Of a DNA stretch of 64,000 nucleotides, positions 27,589 to 37,259 are shown piece by piece (positions within the stretch are counted from its first letter, which is position 1; each line of letters begins with the position of its first letter). The stretch covers positions 1 through 64,000 of the forward strand of contig NZ_NVQF01000025.1 of the NCBI RefSeq assembly GCF_002592005.1, in the 5' to 3' direction. A program made the translations under genes and the position numbers. The DNA is from Mycolicibacterium palauense. GTDB lineage: Bacteria > Actinomycetota > Actinomycetes > Mycobacteriales > Mycobacteriaceae. The notes under the pieces were generated by a model. That model saw only the letters and a program-made list of their open reading frames with translations, was not told the origin of the DNA and ran no database searches.

Positions 27589-28563
27589 GTGCAGCGGTGG
27601 CGGGGACAAGACGAGATCCCCACGGACTGGGGCAGGTGCGTCATCACCATCGGGGTGTTCGACGGTGTTCACCGGGGACATGCCGAGTTGATCGCGCACG
27701 CGGTGAAGGCCGGGCGCTCCCGTGGGGTACCGACGGTGCTGATGACCTTCGATCCGCACCCCATGGAGGTGGTGTTCCCGGGCAGCCATCCCGCCCAGCT
27801 GACCACGTTGACCAGGCGGGCCGAACTGGCCGAGGAGCTGGGCATCGACGTGTTCCTGGTGATGCCGTTCACCACCGACTTCATGAAGCTGACCCCGGAC
27901 CGCTACATCCATGAGCTGCTGGTGGAGCGGCTGCACGTGGTCGAGGTGGTGGTGGGGGAGAACTTCACCTTCGGCAAGAAGGCGGCCGGCAACGTCGAGT
28001 TGCTGCGCAAGGCCGGCGAGCGGTTCGGCTTCGCCGTGCAGGCGATGTCGCTGGTCGTCGAGCAGCACAGCCGGGAAACGGTGACCTTCTCCTCCACCTA
28101 CATCCGGTCCTGCGTGGACGCCGGGGACGTGGTGGCCGCCGCCGAGGGGCTGGGCCGCCCGCACCGTGTCGAGGGTGTGGTCGTGCGCGGGGACGGTCGC
28201 GGCCGGGTGCTGGGGTTCCCCACCGCCAACGTCGCGCCCCCGATGTATTCGGCGATTCCGGCCGACGGGGTGTACGCGGCGTGGTTCACCGTGCTGGGCC
28301 ACGGGCCGGTCGTGGGGACCGTGGTACCGGGGGAGCGCTATCAGGCCGCGGTCTCGGTGGGTACCAACCCGACCTTCTCGGGGCGGACCCGCACCGTGGA
28401 GGCCTTCGTCCTCGACACCGCCGCCGACCTCTACGGACAGCATGTCGCGGTGGACTTCGTGGCCCGCATCCGCGGCCAGGAACGCTTCGCGAAGGTGGAG
28501 GACCTGGTCACCGCGATGGAGCGCGATACCGTCAAGGCCCGCGCGATTCTGTCCGCGCAGTGA
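27589..28563 (+). CDS. ribF: Bifunctional riboflavin kinase/FAD synthetase
   Basis: RibF phosphorylates riboflavin to FMN and adenylates FMN to FAD. The 324-residue product has the N-terminal nucleotidyltransferase domain with IGVFDGVHRGHAELI (HxGH-like), TFDPHPMEV and SSTYIRSCV, and the C-terminal flavokinase domain with GRGRVLGFPTANV, GVYAAWF, SVGTNPTFSG and VEAFVLD. Both activities should be intact. The start is GTG 27589. Next is rpsO after a 127-bp leader, the usual ribF-rpsO order in actinobacteria. Confidence 0.95.
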   Translation: MQRWRGQDEIPTDWGRCVITIGVFDGVHRGHAELIAHAVKAGRSRGVPTVLMTFDPHPMEVVFPGSHPAQLTTLTRRAELAEELGIDVFLVMPFTTDFMKLTPDRYIHELLVERLHVVEVVVGENFTFGKKAAGNVELLRKAGERFGFAVQAMSLVVEQHSRETVTFSSTYIRSCVDAGDVVAAAEGLGRPHRVEGVVVRGDGRGRVLGFPTANVAPPMYSAIPADGVYAAWFTVLGHGPVVGTVVPGERYQAAVSVGTNPTFSGRTRTVEAFVLDTAADLYGQHVAVDFVARIRGQERFAKVEDLVTAMERDTVKARAILSAQ

Positions 28564-28576
28564 CGACTGCTAGACT
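28548..28576 (+). promoter_or_regulatory. Probable rpsO promoter
   Basis: A -10-like TAGACT at 28571-28576 overlaps the end of ribF, with a poor -35 about 18 nt upstream. It would give a leader of roughly 110 nt before the rpsO GTG. A loose hairpin (GTGCACTGCAG region) followed by CTTTTTCT at 28620-28627 in this leader might attenuate transcription. Confidence 0.4.
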
Positions 28577-28690
28577 CTGCGCCGACGATGGCGTGCACTG
28601 CAGTCCGCGGCGGGCACGTCCTTTTTCTGTGTGAGGCCGCTCGGCCGGTGCACGGGCCAATAGTCGCGGACCGATTGATGGAGTGAATTC

Positions 28691-28960
28691 GTGGCGCTTA
28701 CCGCCGAACAGAAAAAAGAGATCCTGGGTGACTACGGTCTGCACGAGACCGACACCGGCTCACCGGAGGCTCAGGTCGCGCTGCTGACCAAGCGCATCAC
28801 CGATCTCACCGAGCACCTGAAGGTGCACAAGCACGACCACCACTCGCGTCGTGGTCTGCTGTTGCTGGTCGGCCGCCGTCGCCGGCTGCTGAAGTACGTC
28901 GCACAGGTCGACGTCGAGCGGTACCGCTCGCTGATCGACCGACTGGGTCTGCGTCGCTGA
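28691..28960 (+). CDS. rpsO: 30S ribosomal protein S15
   Basis: S15 binds the central domain of 16S rRNA early in 30S assembly. The 89-residue protein has the family sequence [33 protein letters not shown] and [23 protein letters not shown] start at 28691. In many bacteria S15 represses its own translation through its leader; the leader here is about 110 nt and could fold, but a specific pseudoknot was not identified. It lies before lppU and gpsI. Confidence 0.97.
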   Translation: MALTAEQKKEILGDYGLHETDTGSPEAQVALLTKRITDLTEHLKVHKHDHHSRRGLLLLVGRRRRLLKYVAQVDVERYRSLIDRLGLRR

Positions 28961-28979
28961 TATCGGCGGTACCCGGGCG

Positions 28980-29495
28980 CTGACCGCGGCCGCCCTCGCG
29001 GCGGCCGCGGCGTTGGGCACGGTGTTGGGCTTGCCGGGATGCTCGTTCGTGCGGGGCCTGCAGGGCGTCGGCGCCAATGCCGTCGACGTGCAGGTGGGCG
29101 AATGCCTCAAGGTGGGTGGCACCGCGGACATGCCCGAAGCCACCAAGGTGGCGTGTGGAAGCCCGGAGTCCAACTTCAAGGTCGTCGCCACCGTCGGCGA
29201 CAGCGATCAATGTCCCAGTGACGTGGACTCCTCGTATTCGCAGCACAGCGCGTTCTCGGATTCCTCGAAGACGGTGTGCATGGATATCGACTGGGTGGTC
29301 GGCGGCTGCATGAACGTCGATCCGGGCGGTCAGGCCGACCCCTTCCGGGTGTCCTGCAGCGACGGCTCGGCCCCGCACCGCCAGCGCGCCACCCAGATTC
29401 TCAGCGGTGTGGCCGGGGTGGATCAGTGCGCCAGCGGACTGGGTTACCCCTATGAGCAGCGCCAGTTCACCGTGTGCGTCGAGGACATGTCCTAG
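28980..29495 (+). CDS. lppU: Exported (lipo)protein, LppU-type, start codon unclear
   Basis: The conserved mature part VDVQVGECLKVGGTADMPEATKVACGSPES and VDQCASGLGYPYEQ match M. tuberculosis LppU (Rv2784c by synteny), a lipoprotein of unknown role with several Cys residues. The upstream residues form a signal peptide (LTAAALAAAAALGTVLGLPGC) ending in a lipobox-like LPGC. Yet the frame has a stop at 28932-28934, and no ATG or GTG exists before GTG 29022, which lies inside the hydrophobic segment. A CTG at 28980 or TTG at 29013 must be used, or the start has been mutated. Start placement is therefore a guess. Confidence 0.7.
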   Translation: MTAAALAAAAALGTVLGLPGCSFVRGLQGVGANAVDVQVGECLKVGGTADMPEATKVACGSPESNFKVVATVGDSDQCPSDVDSSYSQHSAFSDSSKTVCMDIDWVVGGCMNVDPGGQADPFRVSCSDGSAPHRQRATQILSGVAGVDQCASGLGYPYEQRQFTVCVEDMS

Positions 29496-29846
29496 CTGCG
29501 CGGGGCTGCGGGGCAGCGGCCGGGGCAGGCCCCGCTCGGCCCTGCCGGGAACGTGTTTGCGGCGGTGTAGAGTAAGGCTGTTCTGGCCCGATCACGGGCC
29601 CGAACGCCGTGCCAGTGTCCAAAACACTAAACGTCTTCGGTGCGGTGCGCATTTCCGCGTGACCGTTCCGGCGCGTCACCACCTCGCAGGAGGAGGACGG
29701 AGCACTCATTTGTGGGCGGTCTTCGGTAGTGGCTGCCGGGTCTGTATCCCCGGCAGCTTCGATCGACGGCCGTAGCCGCATCTGGTGCCTCGCCCGAGCG
29801 TGACGGCGCGAAACAGCTGAACAACCAGAGAGGCCCACGGACGTCC
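29496..29846 (+). promoter_or_regulatory. Long structured 5' leader of gpsI
   Basis: This 351-bp gap contains a -10-like TAGAGT at 29568-29573 and then about 270 nt of leader. Three hairpins are visible: GGCCCG/CGGGCC at 29585-29600, AGTGT/ACACT at 29614-29628, and a 9-bp perfect stem GCTGCCGGG/CCCGGCAGC at 29732-29757. A very strong Shine-Dalgarno (AGGAGGAGG, 29688-29696) is not attached to gpsI; downstream a TTG at 29710 opens a 21-codon reading frame to 29775. The arrangement suggests post-transcriptional control of PNPase. Confidence 0.6.
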
Positions 29847-32102
29847 ATGTCTGTAGCTGAAATCGACGAAGGCGTGTTCGAGTCGACCGCCGTGATCGAC
29901 AACGGGAGCTACGGTTCCCGCACCATCCGTTTCGAGACCGGCCGGCTTGCCCAGCAGGCCGCCGGTGCCGTCGTCGCCTACCTCGACGACGAGACCATGT
30001 TGCTGAGCGCCACCACCGCCAGCAAGACCCCCAAGGACCACTTCGACTTCTTCCCGCTGACGATCGACGTCGAAGAGCGGATGTATGCCGCCGGCCGCAT
30101 CCCCGGGTCCTTCTTCCGCCGGGAGGGGCGTCCCTCCACCGACGCCATCCTGACCTGCCGGCTCATCGACCGGCCGCTGCGCCCGACCTTCGTCAGCGGG
30201 CTGCGCAACGAGATCCAGGTCGTGGTCACCGTGCTCAGCCTGGATCCCAAGGATCTCTACGACGTGCTGGCCATCAACGCCGCCTCGGCGTCCACTCAGA
30301 TCTCCGGCCTGCCGTTCTCCGGCCCGGTCGGCGGGGTGCGCGTCGCGCTGATTGACGGCCAGTGGGTCGCCTTCCCGACCGTCGAGCAGCTCGAGGGCGC
30401 CGTCTTCGACATGGTGGTCGCCGGCCGGGCGCTCGAGGACGGTGACGTCGCGATCATGATGGTCGAGGCCGAGGCCACCGACAACGTCATCGACCTGGTC
30501 GCCGGTGGCGCGGGCGCGCCGACCGAGGCCGTCGTGGCCGAGGGGCTGGAGGCCGCCAAGCCGTTCATCGCCGAGCTGTGCCGGGCGCAGGCCGAACTGG
30601 CCGGCGCCGCCGGCAAGGAGACCGCCGAGTACCCGCTGTTCCCCGAATACGGCGACGACGTCTACTACTCGGTGGCCTCGGTGGCCACCGATTCGCTGGC
30701 CCAGGCGCTGACGATCCCCGGCAAGAACGAGCGCAACGAGCGCACCGACGAGATCAAGGCCGAGGTGCTGGAGCGGCTGGCCGAGACCTACGCCGGCCGC
30801 GAGAAGGAGATCGGTGCGGCCTACCGCTCGCTGACCAAGAAGCTGGTGCGGCAGCGCATTCTGACCGACCACTTCCGCATCGACGGCCGCGGCATCACCG
30901 ACATCCGCGCGCTCTCGGCGGAGGTCGCGGTGGTCCCGCGGGCGCACGGCAGCGCCCTGTTCGAGCGTGGCGAGACCCAGATCCTGGGCGTGACCACGCT
31001 GGACATGATGAAGATGGCCCAGCAGATCGACTCGCTGGGACCGGAAACCTCCAAGCGCTACATGCACCACTACAACTTCCCGCCGTATTCGACGGGGGAG
31101 ACCGGCCGGGTCGGTTCGCCCAAGCGGCGCGAGATCGGCCACGGCGCGCTGGCGGAGCGGGCGTTGATGCCGGTGCTGCCGAGCGTCGAGGAGTTCCCGT
31201 ATTCGATCCGTCAGGTGTCCGAGGCGCTGGGATCCAACGGCTCGACCTCGATGGGTTCGGTGTGCGCGTCGACGCTGTCGCTGCTGAACGCCGGTGTGCC
31301 GCTGAAGGCCCCGGTCGCCGGCATCGCGATGGGCCTGGTCTCCGACGACGTCGAGGTGGACGGCAAGAGCGAGCGCCGCTTCGTGGCGCTGACCGACATC
31401 CTGGGTGCCGAGGACGCGTTCGGCGACATGGACTTCAAGGTCGCCGGCACCAAGGACTTCGTCACCGCGCTGCAGCTCGACACCAAGCTCGACGGCATCC
31501 CGTCGAAGGTGCTGGCCGGTGCGCTGTCACAGGCCAAGGACGCCCGCCTGACGATCCTGGAGGTCATGGCCGAGGCCATCGACGCACCCGACGAGATGAG
31601 CCCGTACGCGCCGCGAATCACCACCATCAAGGTGCCCGTGGACAAGATCGGCGAGGTCATCGGCCCCAAGGGCAAGATGATCAACTCGATCACCGAGGAG
31701 ACCGGCGCCCAGATCTCGATCGAGGACGACGGCACGGTGTTCGTCGGCGCCGCCGACGGCCCGTCGGCGCAGGCCGCGATCGACAAGATCAACGCCATCG
31801 CCAACCCGCAGCTGCCCAAGGTCGGCGAGCGCTTCCTGGGCACGGTCGTCAAGACCACCGACTTCGGCGCCTTCGTCTCCCTGCTGCCGGGCCGCGACGG
31901 CCTGGTGCACATCAGCAAGCTCGGCAGGGGCAAGCGGGTCGCCAAGGTCGAGGACGTGGTCAAGGTCGGCGACAAGCTGCGCGTGGAGATCGCCGACATC
32001 GACAACCGCGGCAAGATCTCGCTGATCCTGGTCGCCGAGGAGGAGAACGGTTCTGGCGCACCCGAGTCGGCGCCCGCCGATGTTGCGACCTCCAACGCCT
32101 AG
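29847..32102 (+). CDS. gpsI: Polynucleotide phosphorylase (guanosine pentaphosphate synthetase type)
   Basis: PNPase is a 3'-5' phosphorolytic exoribonuclease that also adds tails to RNA; the actinobacterial form was first named for (p)ppGpp-related activity. The 751-residue product has two RNase PH domains with the linker helix, [42 protein letters not shown], then a KH domain ([15 protein letters not shown]) and an S1 domain ([21 protein letters not shown]). The acidic C-terminus runs into the TTG start of pepR. It has a long leader (see the preceding gap). Confidence 0.97.
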   Translation: MSVAEIDEGVFESTAVIDNGSYGSRTIRFETGRLAQQAAGAVVAYLDDETMLLSATTASKTPKDHFDFFPLTIDVEERMYAAGRIPGSFFRREGRPSTDAILTCRLIDRPLRPTFVSGLRNEIQVVVTVLSLDPKDLYDVLAINAASASTQISGLPFSGPVGGVRVALIDGQWVAFPTVEQLEGAVFDMVVAGRALEDGDVAIMMVEAEATDNVIDLVAGGAGAPTEAVVAEGLEAAKPFIAELCRAQAELAGAAGKETAEYPLFPEYGDDVYYSVASVATDSLAQALTIPGKNERNERTDEIKAEVLERLAETYAGREKEIGAAYRSLTKKLVRQRILTDHFRIDGRGITDIRALSAEVAVVPRAHGSALFERGETQILGVTTLDMMKMAQQIDSLGPETSKRYMHHYNFPPYSTGETGRVGSPKRREIGHGALAERALMPVLPSVEEFPYSIRQVSEALGSNGSTSMGSVCASTLSLLNAGVPLKAPVAGIAMGLVSDDVEVDGKSERRFVALTDILGAEDAFGDMDFKVAGTKDFVTALQLDTKLDGIPSKVLAGALSQAKDARLTILEVMAEAIDAPDEMSPYAPRITTIKVPVDKIGEVIGPKGKMINSITEETGAQISIEDDGTVFVGAADGPSAQAAIDKINAIANPQLPKVGERFLGTVVKTTDFGAFVSLLPGRDGLVHISKLGRGKRVAKVEDVVKVGDKLRVEIADIDNRGKISLILVAEEENGSGAPESAPADVATSNA

Positions 32103-33405
32103 AGGCGAGGTTTCGGCACCCGAACAGACCGTCCGGCGCACCACGCTGCCGGGCGGTCTGCGGGTGGTGACCGAGTTCGTCCCGTCGGTGCGGTCGGCGT
32201 CGGTCGGTGTCTGGGTCGGGGTCGGGTCCCGCGACGAAGGGGCCAGCGTCGCCGGCGCGGCACACTTCCTGGAGCATCTGCTGTTCAAATCCACCCCGAC
32301 GCGGTCGGCGGTGCAGATCGCACAGGCGATGGACGCCGTCGGTGGTGAACTGAACGCGTTCACCGCCAAGGAGCACACCTGCTACTACGCGCACGTCCTG
32401 GACACCGACCTCGCGCTGGCCGTGGACATGGTCGCCGACGTGGTGCTCAACGGCCGGTGCGCCGTCGAGGATGTGGAGGTGGAGCGCGACGTCGTGCTCG
32501 AGGAGATCGCCATGCACGACGACGATCCCGAGGACGCGCTGGGCGACATGTTCCTCTCGGCGATGTTCGGTACGCACCCCGTGGGCCGGCCGGTGATCGG
32601 CAGCATGGACTCGATCGAGGCGATGACGCGCACCCAGCTGCATTCCTTCCACGTGCGCCGTTACACACCCGAACGCATGGTGGTCGCCGTGGCCGGCAAC
32701 GTCGACCACGACGAGGTGGTCGCGCTGGTGCGCGACCACTTCGGACGGCACCTCGTTGCCGGCAAGTCGCCGCAGCGTCCCCGGCGGGGCACCGGGCGCA
32801 TCCCGGGCCGGCCGGCACTGCAGCTGGTCAACCGCGACTCCGAGCAGACTCACATGCTGCTGGGCGTGCGCACCCCCGGGCGGCACTGGTCGCACCGGTG
32901 GGCAATGTCGGTGCTGAACACCGCCCTCGGCGGGGGGCTGAGTTCCCGTCTGTTCCAAGAGATTCGCGAGACCCGCGGGCTGGCCTACTCGGTGTATTCC
33001 ACGGTGGACATGTTCGCCGACAGTGGTGCGCTGTCGGTGTACGCGGCGTGCCTGCCGGAGCGCTTCGACGAGGTGGCGTCGGTGACCGCCGAGGTGCTCG
33101 ACGCGGTGGCCCGCGACGGCATCACCGAGGAGGAGTGCCGCATCGCGAAGGGCTCCCTGCGCGGTGGGCTGGTGTTGGGGTTGGAGGATTCGGCCTCGCG
33201 GATGCACCGGATCGGGCGCAGCGAGCTGAACTACGGCGAGCACCGCGACCTGTCGCAGACGCTGGCCCAGATCGACGATGTCACGCCGGAGGAGGTCAAC
33301 GCGGTGGCCCGTTCCCTGCTGACACGCCATTACGGCGCGGCCGTGCTGGGCCCGGTCTCGGGCAGGCGCGGTCTGCCGCGTGCGCTCCGGGCGGTCACGG
33401 GTTAA
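32080..33405 (+). CDS. pepR: M16 family zinc metalloprotease (PepR-type)
   Basis: An insulinase-like peptidase of 441 residues. The inverted zinc motif HxxEH is present as HFLEHLLFK, with the third ligand Glu in the [19 protein letters not shown] region. The C-terminal inactive half has [24 protein letters not shown]. In M. tuberculosis the neighbour of gpsI is pepR (Rv2782c). The TTG at 32080 overlaps the gpsI end by 23 nt; no other start gives the N-terminus. It is expected to cleave small peptides in the cytosol. Confidence 0.92.
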   Translation: MLRPPTPRGEVSAPEQTVRRTTLPGGLRVVTEFVPSVRSASVGVWVGVGSRDEGASVAGAAHFLEHLLFKSTPTRSAVQIAQAMDAVGGELNAFTAKEHTCYYAHVLDTDLALAVDMVADVVLNGRCAVEDVEVERDVVLEEIAMHDDDPEDALGDMFLSAMFGTHPVGRPVIGSMDSIEAMTRTQLHSFHVRRYTPERMVVAVAGNVDHDEVVALVRDHFGRHLVAGKSPQRPRRGTGRIPGRPALQLVNRDSEQTHMLLGVRTPGRHWSHRWAMSVLNTALGGGLSSRLFQEIRETRGLAYSVYSTVDMFADSGALSVYAACLPERFDEVASVTAEVLDAVARDGITEEECRIAKGSLRGGLVLGLEDSASRMHRIGRSELNYGEHRDLSQTLAQIDDVTPEEVNAVARSLLTRHYGAAVLGPVSGRRGLPRALRAVTG

Positions 33406-33409
33406 CTGC

Positions 33410-34483
33410 GTGTCCCGACTGTGGCCGGTTGACCTACGGGTGCCCATCGTGGGCGCACCGATGGCGGGCGGTCCCGGAACCCCGGCGTTGGCCGCGGCGG
33501 TCTCGGCGGCCGGGGGCCTGGGGTTCGTGGCAGCGGGCTATCTGAGCGCGCAGCGACTCGCCGAGGACATCGCCGCGGCCAGGGCCCTGGGATCCGGACC
33601 GCTGGGCGTGAATCTGTTTGTCCCGCAACCGAGCCTGGCCGATCCGCAGCGGATCGAGGCCTATCGTGAGCGGCTGCGGCCGGTGGCGGCCCGGTGGGGG
33701 GCCGAGGTGGGGGCACCCCGTTTCGACGACGACGCCTGGGCCGAGAAACTTCAGGTGGTGGCCGACATGCGGCCCGAGGTGGTTTCGTTCACGTTCGGTT
33801 GCGCCGAGCCCGCGACGGTGGCCTCGCTGCGCGGGCTCGGCGTGGCGACGGTGGCCACCGTCACCTCGGTGGAGGAGGCGCAAACGGCCCTGGCGGCGGG
33901 TGTGGACGCGCTCATCGTGCAGGGGCCCGGGGCCGGCGGCCACCGCGGCACCTTCGATCCGGGCCGGCGTCCGCCCACCGGTTCGCTGGAGTCGCTGCTT
34001 GGCGAGGTGCTCAAGGCGCTCGAGGTGTGCCCGGTGCCGGTGATTGCCGCCGGCGGCGTGGCCGGGGGGGCCGACGTCGCGCGGCTGCTGTCCCTGGGGG
34101 CCGTGGCGGTCCAGGTCGGCACCGCGTTGCTGCTGGCCGAGGAGGCCGGAACCAACCCGGTGCACCGCAGGGCGTTGCAGTCCGGAGTCTTCGCCGGCAG
34201 CGGGGCCGAAGCCGGGCCCGGAACCAGGCCCGAAACTGTGGTCACCCGCGCATTCTCCGGACGCTATGCCCGCGGCCTGCGCAACGAGTTCACCGACGCC
34301 TTCGACGCCCTGGCGCCGCCGGGTTACCCCGAGGTGCACTACGTGACCTCGCCGATCCGGAAGGCCGCCGTGGCGGCCGGCGATCCGCACGGTACCAACC
34401 TGTGGGCGGGAACGGGATTCAGGCGGACGCGCGCGTCGTCCGCGGCGGCGATCGTCGCCGACCTGGCCGGGGTGAACCGGTGA
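33410..34483 (+). CDS. Nitronate monooxygenase (2-nitropropane dioxygenase family)
   Basis: A 357-residue FMN-dependent TIM-barrel enzyme that oxidises alkyl nitronates or related acids. Signature parts are [21 protein letters not shown], the active-site His in [31 protein letters not shown] and [15 protein letters not shown]. It is similar to mycobacterial class I proteins and to Rv2781c by position. The start GTG 33410 comes 4 nt after pepR. The stop overlaps the GTG of the beta-lactamase gene by 4 nt. Confidence 0.9.
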   Translation: MSRLWPVDLRVPIVGAPMAGGPGTPALAAAVSAAGGLGFVAAGYLSAQRLAEDIAAARALGSGPLGVNLFVPQPSLADPQRIEAYRERLRPVAARWGAEVGAPRFDDDAWAEKLQVVADMRPEVVSFTFGCAEPATVASLRGLGVATVATVTSVEEAQTALAAGVDALIVQGPGAGGHRGTFDPGRRPPTGSLESLLGEVLKALEVCPVPVIAAGGVAGGADVARLLSLGAVAVQVGTALLLAEEAGTNPVHRRALQSGVFAGSGAEAGPGTRPETVVTRAFSGRYARGLRNEFTDAFDALAPPGYPEVHYVTSPIRKAAVAAGDPHGTNLWAGTGFRRTRASSAAAIVADLAGVNR

Positions 34484-35415
34484 CGCCACCCGTGACGCCA
34501 CCGATGATGATGCTGCCGCGACGGCGCGTGCTTGCAGCCGCCCTGCTGATGTCGGCCGCGGCGGGCTGTTCACGGCGCCCCCCGGTGCTCACCGATCCCG
34601 CCGAGCCACTGCCCCCGGTCGATGAACGGCTGCGCACCGTGGAGCGTCTGCACAACGCGTCGATCGGGGTGTACGCCGTCGATCTGGACTCCGGGCGCAA
34701 CTACGCGTCGCTGGCCGACGAGCGCTTCGCCCTGTGCTCGACGTTCAAGACCTACGCCGCGGCGCGTGTCCTGCAGATGGCGGCCGGAGGCGAATTGCAC
34801 CTGCAGGACGAGGTTTTCGTCGATCCGACCGCCGTGGTCGACTACTCGCCGGTGACGGCGCCGCTGGCCGGCGTTCAGATCACCCTCGAGACCGCGTGCC
34901 GGGCGGCGCTGCAGCACAGTGACAACACCGCCGGCAACCTGCTGCTGGCCAGGATCGGGGGCCCGCCGGCGGTCACCGCCTTCGCCCGCTCCATCGGCGA
35001 TCAGCAGACGCGGCTGGATCGGTGGGAGACCGACCTCAACACCGCCGCGCCCGGCGATCCGCGTGACACCAGCACCCCACGGGCCCTCGGGGAGGGCTAC
35101 CGCGCGTTGCTGGTCGGAGACGCGCTCGACGAAGCGTCCCGCGGCACGCTGGTCACCTGGATGCGCGGCAACGTGACCTCGGTGCACAGCATGCGTGCCG
35201 GCCTGCCGGCGGACTGGACCACCGCGGACAAGACCGGCGCCGGCGGATACGGCAGCACCAATGACGTGGGGGTGGTGTTCCGGCCGGGCGGGGGCCGCCT
35301 GCTGCTGTCGGTGATGTGCCGGTCGCGCACCGACGACCCGGCCGCGGAGTCGTCGCAGCGGATGATCGCCCAGGTCACCGCCGCTATGCTGCCGTGGTAC
35401 AGCAGCGGGACCTGA
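34480..35415 (+). CDS. Class A beta-lactamase, lipoprotein/Tat-type signal
   Basis: A serine beta-lactamase of 311 residues. All class A motifs are present: Ser87 in STFK, SDN at 147-149, Glu183 in RWETDLN (Ambler Glu166) and KTG at 251-253. The signal segment [18 protein letters not shown] has an RRR stretch suited for Tat export and a lipobox (AAGC, Cys30). A perfect 12-nt duplication (GTGACGCCACC-) at the 5' end yields two GTG starts, 34480 and 34492, followed by ATG 34504, 34507 and 34510; the first overlaps the nitronate monooxygenase stop. It resembles mycobacterial BlaC-type enzymes, though not the same locus. Confidence 0.92.
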   Translation: MTPPVTPPMMMLPRRRVLAAALLMSAAAGCSRRPPVLTDPAEPLPPVDERLRTVERLHNASIGVYAVDLDSGRNYASLADERFALCSTFKTYAAARVLQMAAGGELHLQDEVFVDPTAVVDYSPVTAPLAGVQITLETACRAALQHSDNTAGNLLLARIGGPPAVTAFARSIGDQQTRLDRWETDLNTAAPGDPRDTSTPRALGEGYRALLVGDALDEASRGTLVTWMRGNVTSVHSMRAGLPADWTTADKTGAGGYGSTNDVGVVFRPGGGRLLLSVMCRSRTDDPAAESSQRMIAQVTAAMLPWYSSGT

Positions 35416-35423
35416 CCGGGCCG

Positions 35424-35978
35424 TCAGCGCAGCGGCAGTGACTCGTCGCGCTGGAGCACGAAGAAGTACGGGGCACGGACGCCGCGCAGATCCATCGCGC
35501 CGATCACGGCGTCCCCGGAGAGCCTGCGGAAGACGTCGTTGACCGGCAGCTGGTCGTAGATCATCGTGGCGGTGTCGGTGCCGCGGTAGCGGGTGGTCCG
35601 CAGCCTGGCCTTGGGTGAACGCACCCGCAGCAGGGGCCGCAGCGTCGCGAGGGTGCCGGCGAACGAGCGGTGCTTCAGCGCCGGCAGCCGGGTGACCAGC
35701 CCGAGGCCCAGAAACGCCGGCAGGGGGTTCATCGCCCACAGTGCGCCGACGTCGCGGGTGGGGAACAGCAATGGGTGCACGGTCTCGGCGTCCTCGAAAC
35801 GCTTACCCCACCATCCGCTGGCCGTGAGCATGCCGTCGAGCGGGTGCCCGGTCGGCAGCTCGGCGCCGCGCCACGTACCGATCATGAATTCCGGCTCCAC
35901 CGGCGGTGCGGCATCGAAGAGGGCCAGGGCCTCGGCGCACGAGGTCGGGATGCCGGGCAGCAACTGGTCGAGCGACAT
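35424..35978 (-). CDS. DUF4334/GXWXG family protein
   Basis: A 184-residue protein whose first part has FMIGTWRGAELPTGHPLDG, the GXWXG domain, and whose C-terminal part (RGTDTATMIYDQLPVNDVFR and AMDLRG) is DUF4334. These domains occur together in actinobacteria and fungi with no established role. ATG 35978 is chosen; the frame extends to GTG 35984. Convergent with the beta-lactamase gene with only 8 nt between stops. The promoter side faces the formate/nitrite transporter gene, with a TTGACA-gg-TGTCAA palindrome between. Confidence 0.82.
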   Translation of the reverse strand: MSLDQLLPGIPTSCAEALALFDAAPPVEPEFMIGTWRGAELPTGHPLDGMLTASGWWGKRFEDAETVHPLLFPTRDVGALWAMNPLPAFLGLGLVTRLPALKHRSFAGTLATLRPLLRVRSPKARLRTTRYRGTDTATMIYDQLPVNDVFRRLSGDAVIGAMDLRGVRAPYFFVLQRDESLPLR

Positions 35979-35992
35979 GACCACCAGCCTAG

Positions 35993-36006
35993 TTGACAGG
36001 TGTCAA
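35993..36006. promoter_or_regulatory. Perfect palindrome TTGACA-gg-TGTCAA
   Basis: This 14-bp sequence with 6-bp perfect arms lies 15 nt upstream of the DUF4334 gene start and about 200 nt before the transporter start. It could be an operator for either divergent gene. Nothing else supports it. Confidence 0.35.
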
Positions 36007-36206
36007 TTCCCGGGCTGTGGGCGCCGTGTCGGTTCCGGCGATCTCACAGGGGTGGCGGCACGGCGGTGAGATGGACGTGACCTGATGCTCTCAGCCGTTT
36101 CACAGTCGCGACATATCCACCGGCCACGCTGTCCCCAGTGTCCGGACCCCCGGATCGCCAGCGCCGGCCACCTGTCCGGGGGCAGCCCACGGAAGGAAAA
36201 CCCGCT

Positions 36207-37061
36207 TTGTCCTATGTGAATCCGCCGGAGTTCGTCTCCAAGATGATCGACGCCGGCGAATCGAAAGTCTTCATGTCCACCCGTGACACCGTGATCCGCG
36301 CCTACATGGCCGGCGCCATCCTGGCGCTGGCGGCGGCCTTCGCGGTCACGATCACCGTGCAGACCGGGAACGCGCTCGTCGGCGCGGTGCTGTTCCCGGT
36401 GGGTTTCTGCCTGCTGTACCTGATGGGCTTCGACCTGCTGACCGGGGTGTTCACCCTGGTTCCGTTGGCGCTGATCGACAAGCGCCGCGGCGTCAACCTG
36501 CGCTCGGTGCTGCGCAACTGGGGCCTGGTGTTCCTCGGCAACTTCGCCGGCGCACTGACCGTCGCGGTGATGATGGCCATCATCTTCACCTACGGGTTCA
36601 CCGTGGACCCCAACGAGGTCGGTCAGCGGATCGGTGAGATCGGCGCCGCGCGCACCGTCGGCTATGCCGACCACGGCGCCGGGGGCATGCTCACCCTGTT
36701 CATCCGCGGCATGCTGTGCAACTGGATGGTCTCCACCGGTGTGGTCGCGGCCATGATGTCGACCTCGGTGACCGGCAAGGTCGTCACGATGTGGATGCCG
36801 ATCATGCTGTTCTTCTACATGGGGTTCGAGCACTCCGTGGTCAACATGTTCCTGTTCCCCTCGGGGCTGATGCTCGGTGGCGACTTCTCGATCGGCGACT
36901 ACTTCCTGTGGAACGAGATCCCGACCGTGCTGGGCAACCTGGTCGGTGGCCTGGCCTTCGTCGGGCTCACCCTCTACGCGACGCACGCCCGCACCGGGCC
37001 CACCCGTTCGCGGCCGCAGGACCCGGAGGACTTCAAGGTTCCGGCCGCCGTCGGCGGCTGA
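36207..37061 (+). CDS. Formate/nitrite transporter family (FocA/NirC-like) protein
   Basis: A 284-residue six-helix channel of the FNT family, which moves formate, nitrite or similar small anions. The first helix begins DTVIRAYMAGAILALAAAFA; GNFAGALTVAVMM and GMLCNWMVSTGVVAAMM are the family halves, and GFEHSVVNMFLFPSGLM holds the conserved His of the channel. The TTG at 36207 follows GGAAGGA at 36191-36197 with good spacing; an earlier ATG at 36138 has no site. Convergent with ald, separated by a terminator hairpin. Confidence 0.9.
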   Translation: MSYVNPPEFVSKMIDAGESKVFMSTRDTVIRAYMAGAILALAAAFAVTITVQTGNALVGAVLFPVGFCLLYLMGFDLLTGVFTLVPLALIDKRRGVNLRSVLRNWGLVFLGNFAGALTVAVMMAIIFTYGFTVDPNEVGQRIGEIGAARTVGYADHGAGGMLTLFIRGMLCNWMVSTGVVAAMMSTSVTGKVVTMWMPIMLFFYMGFEHSVVNMFLFPSGLMLGGDFSIGDYFLWNEIPTVLGNLVGGLAFVGLTLYATHARTGPTRSRPQDPEDFKVPAAVGG

Positions 37062-37184
37062 CGGGAACTCCCCGTCAGTGGGGGGTGTCGCCGGCCGGGC
37101 GGCGTCGCCGGTCGACGTCAATGGCGCCGGCCGGCCGGCGACGTCGACCCGGTCGGCGGCCCGGCCGGTCCCGGAGATGACCGA

Positions 37185-37212
37185 CGGCGGGGTGGAATCG
37201 TCCACCCCGCCG
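37185..37212. terminator. Bidirectional terminator hairpin between transporter and ald genes
   Basis: A perfect 12-bp stem CGGCGGGGTGGA / TCCACCCCGCCG with a four-base ATCG loop lies in the middle of the gap between two convergent genes. There is no U-run, which is common for mycobacterial terminators. Confidence 0.7.
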
Positions 37213-37259
37213 CCTGTCGGGTCGTGACGTCGTTGGCGGGCCGGGAGCGGCCCGGGGAG

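Noticed and set aside
28600..28630. Rho-independent terminator between ribF and rpsO
   Set aside because: A T-run exists, but the stem before it is weak, and rpsO needs transcription from this side.
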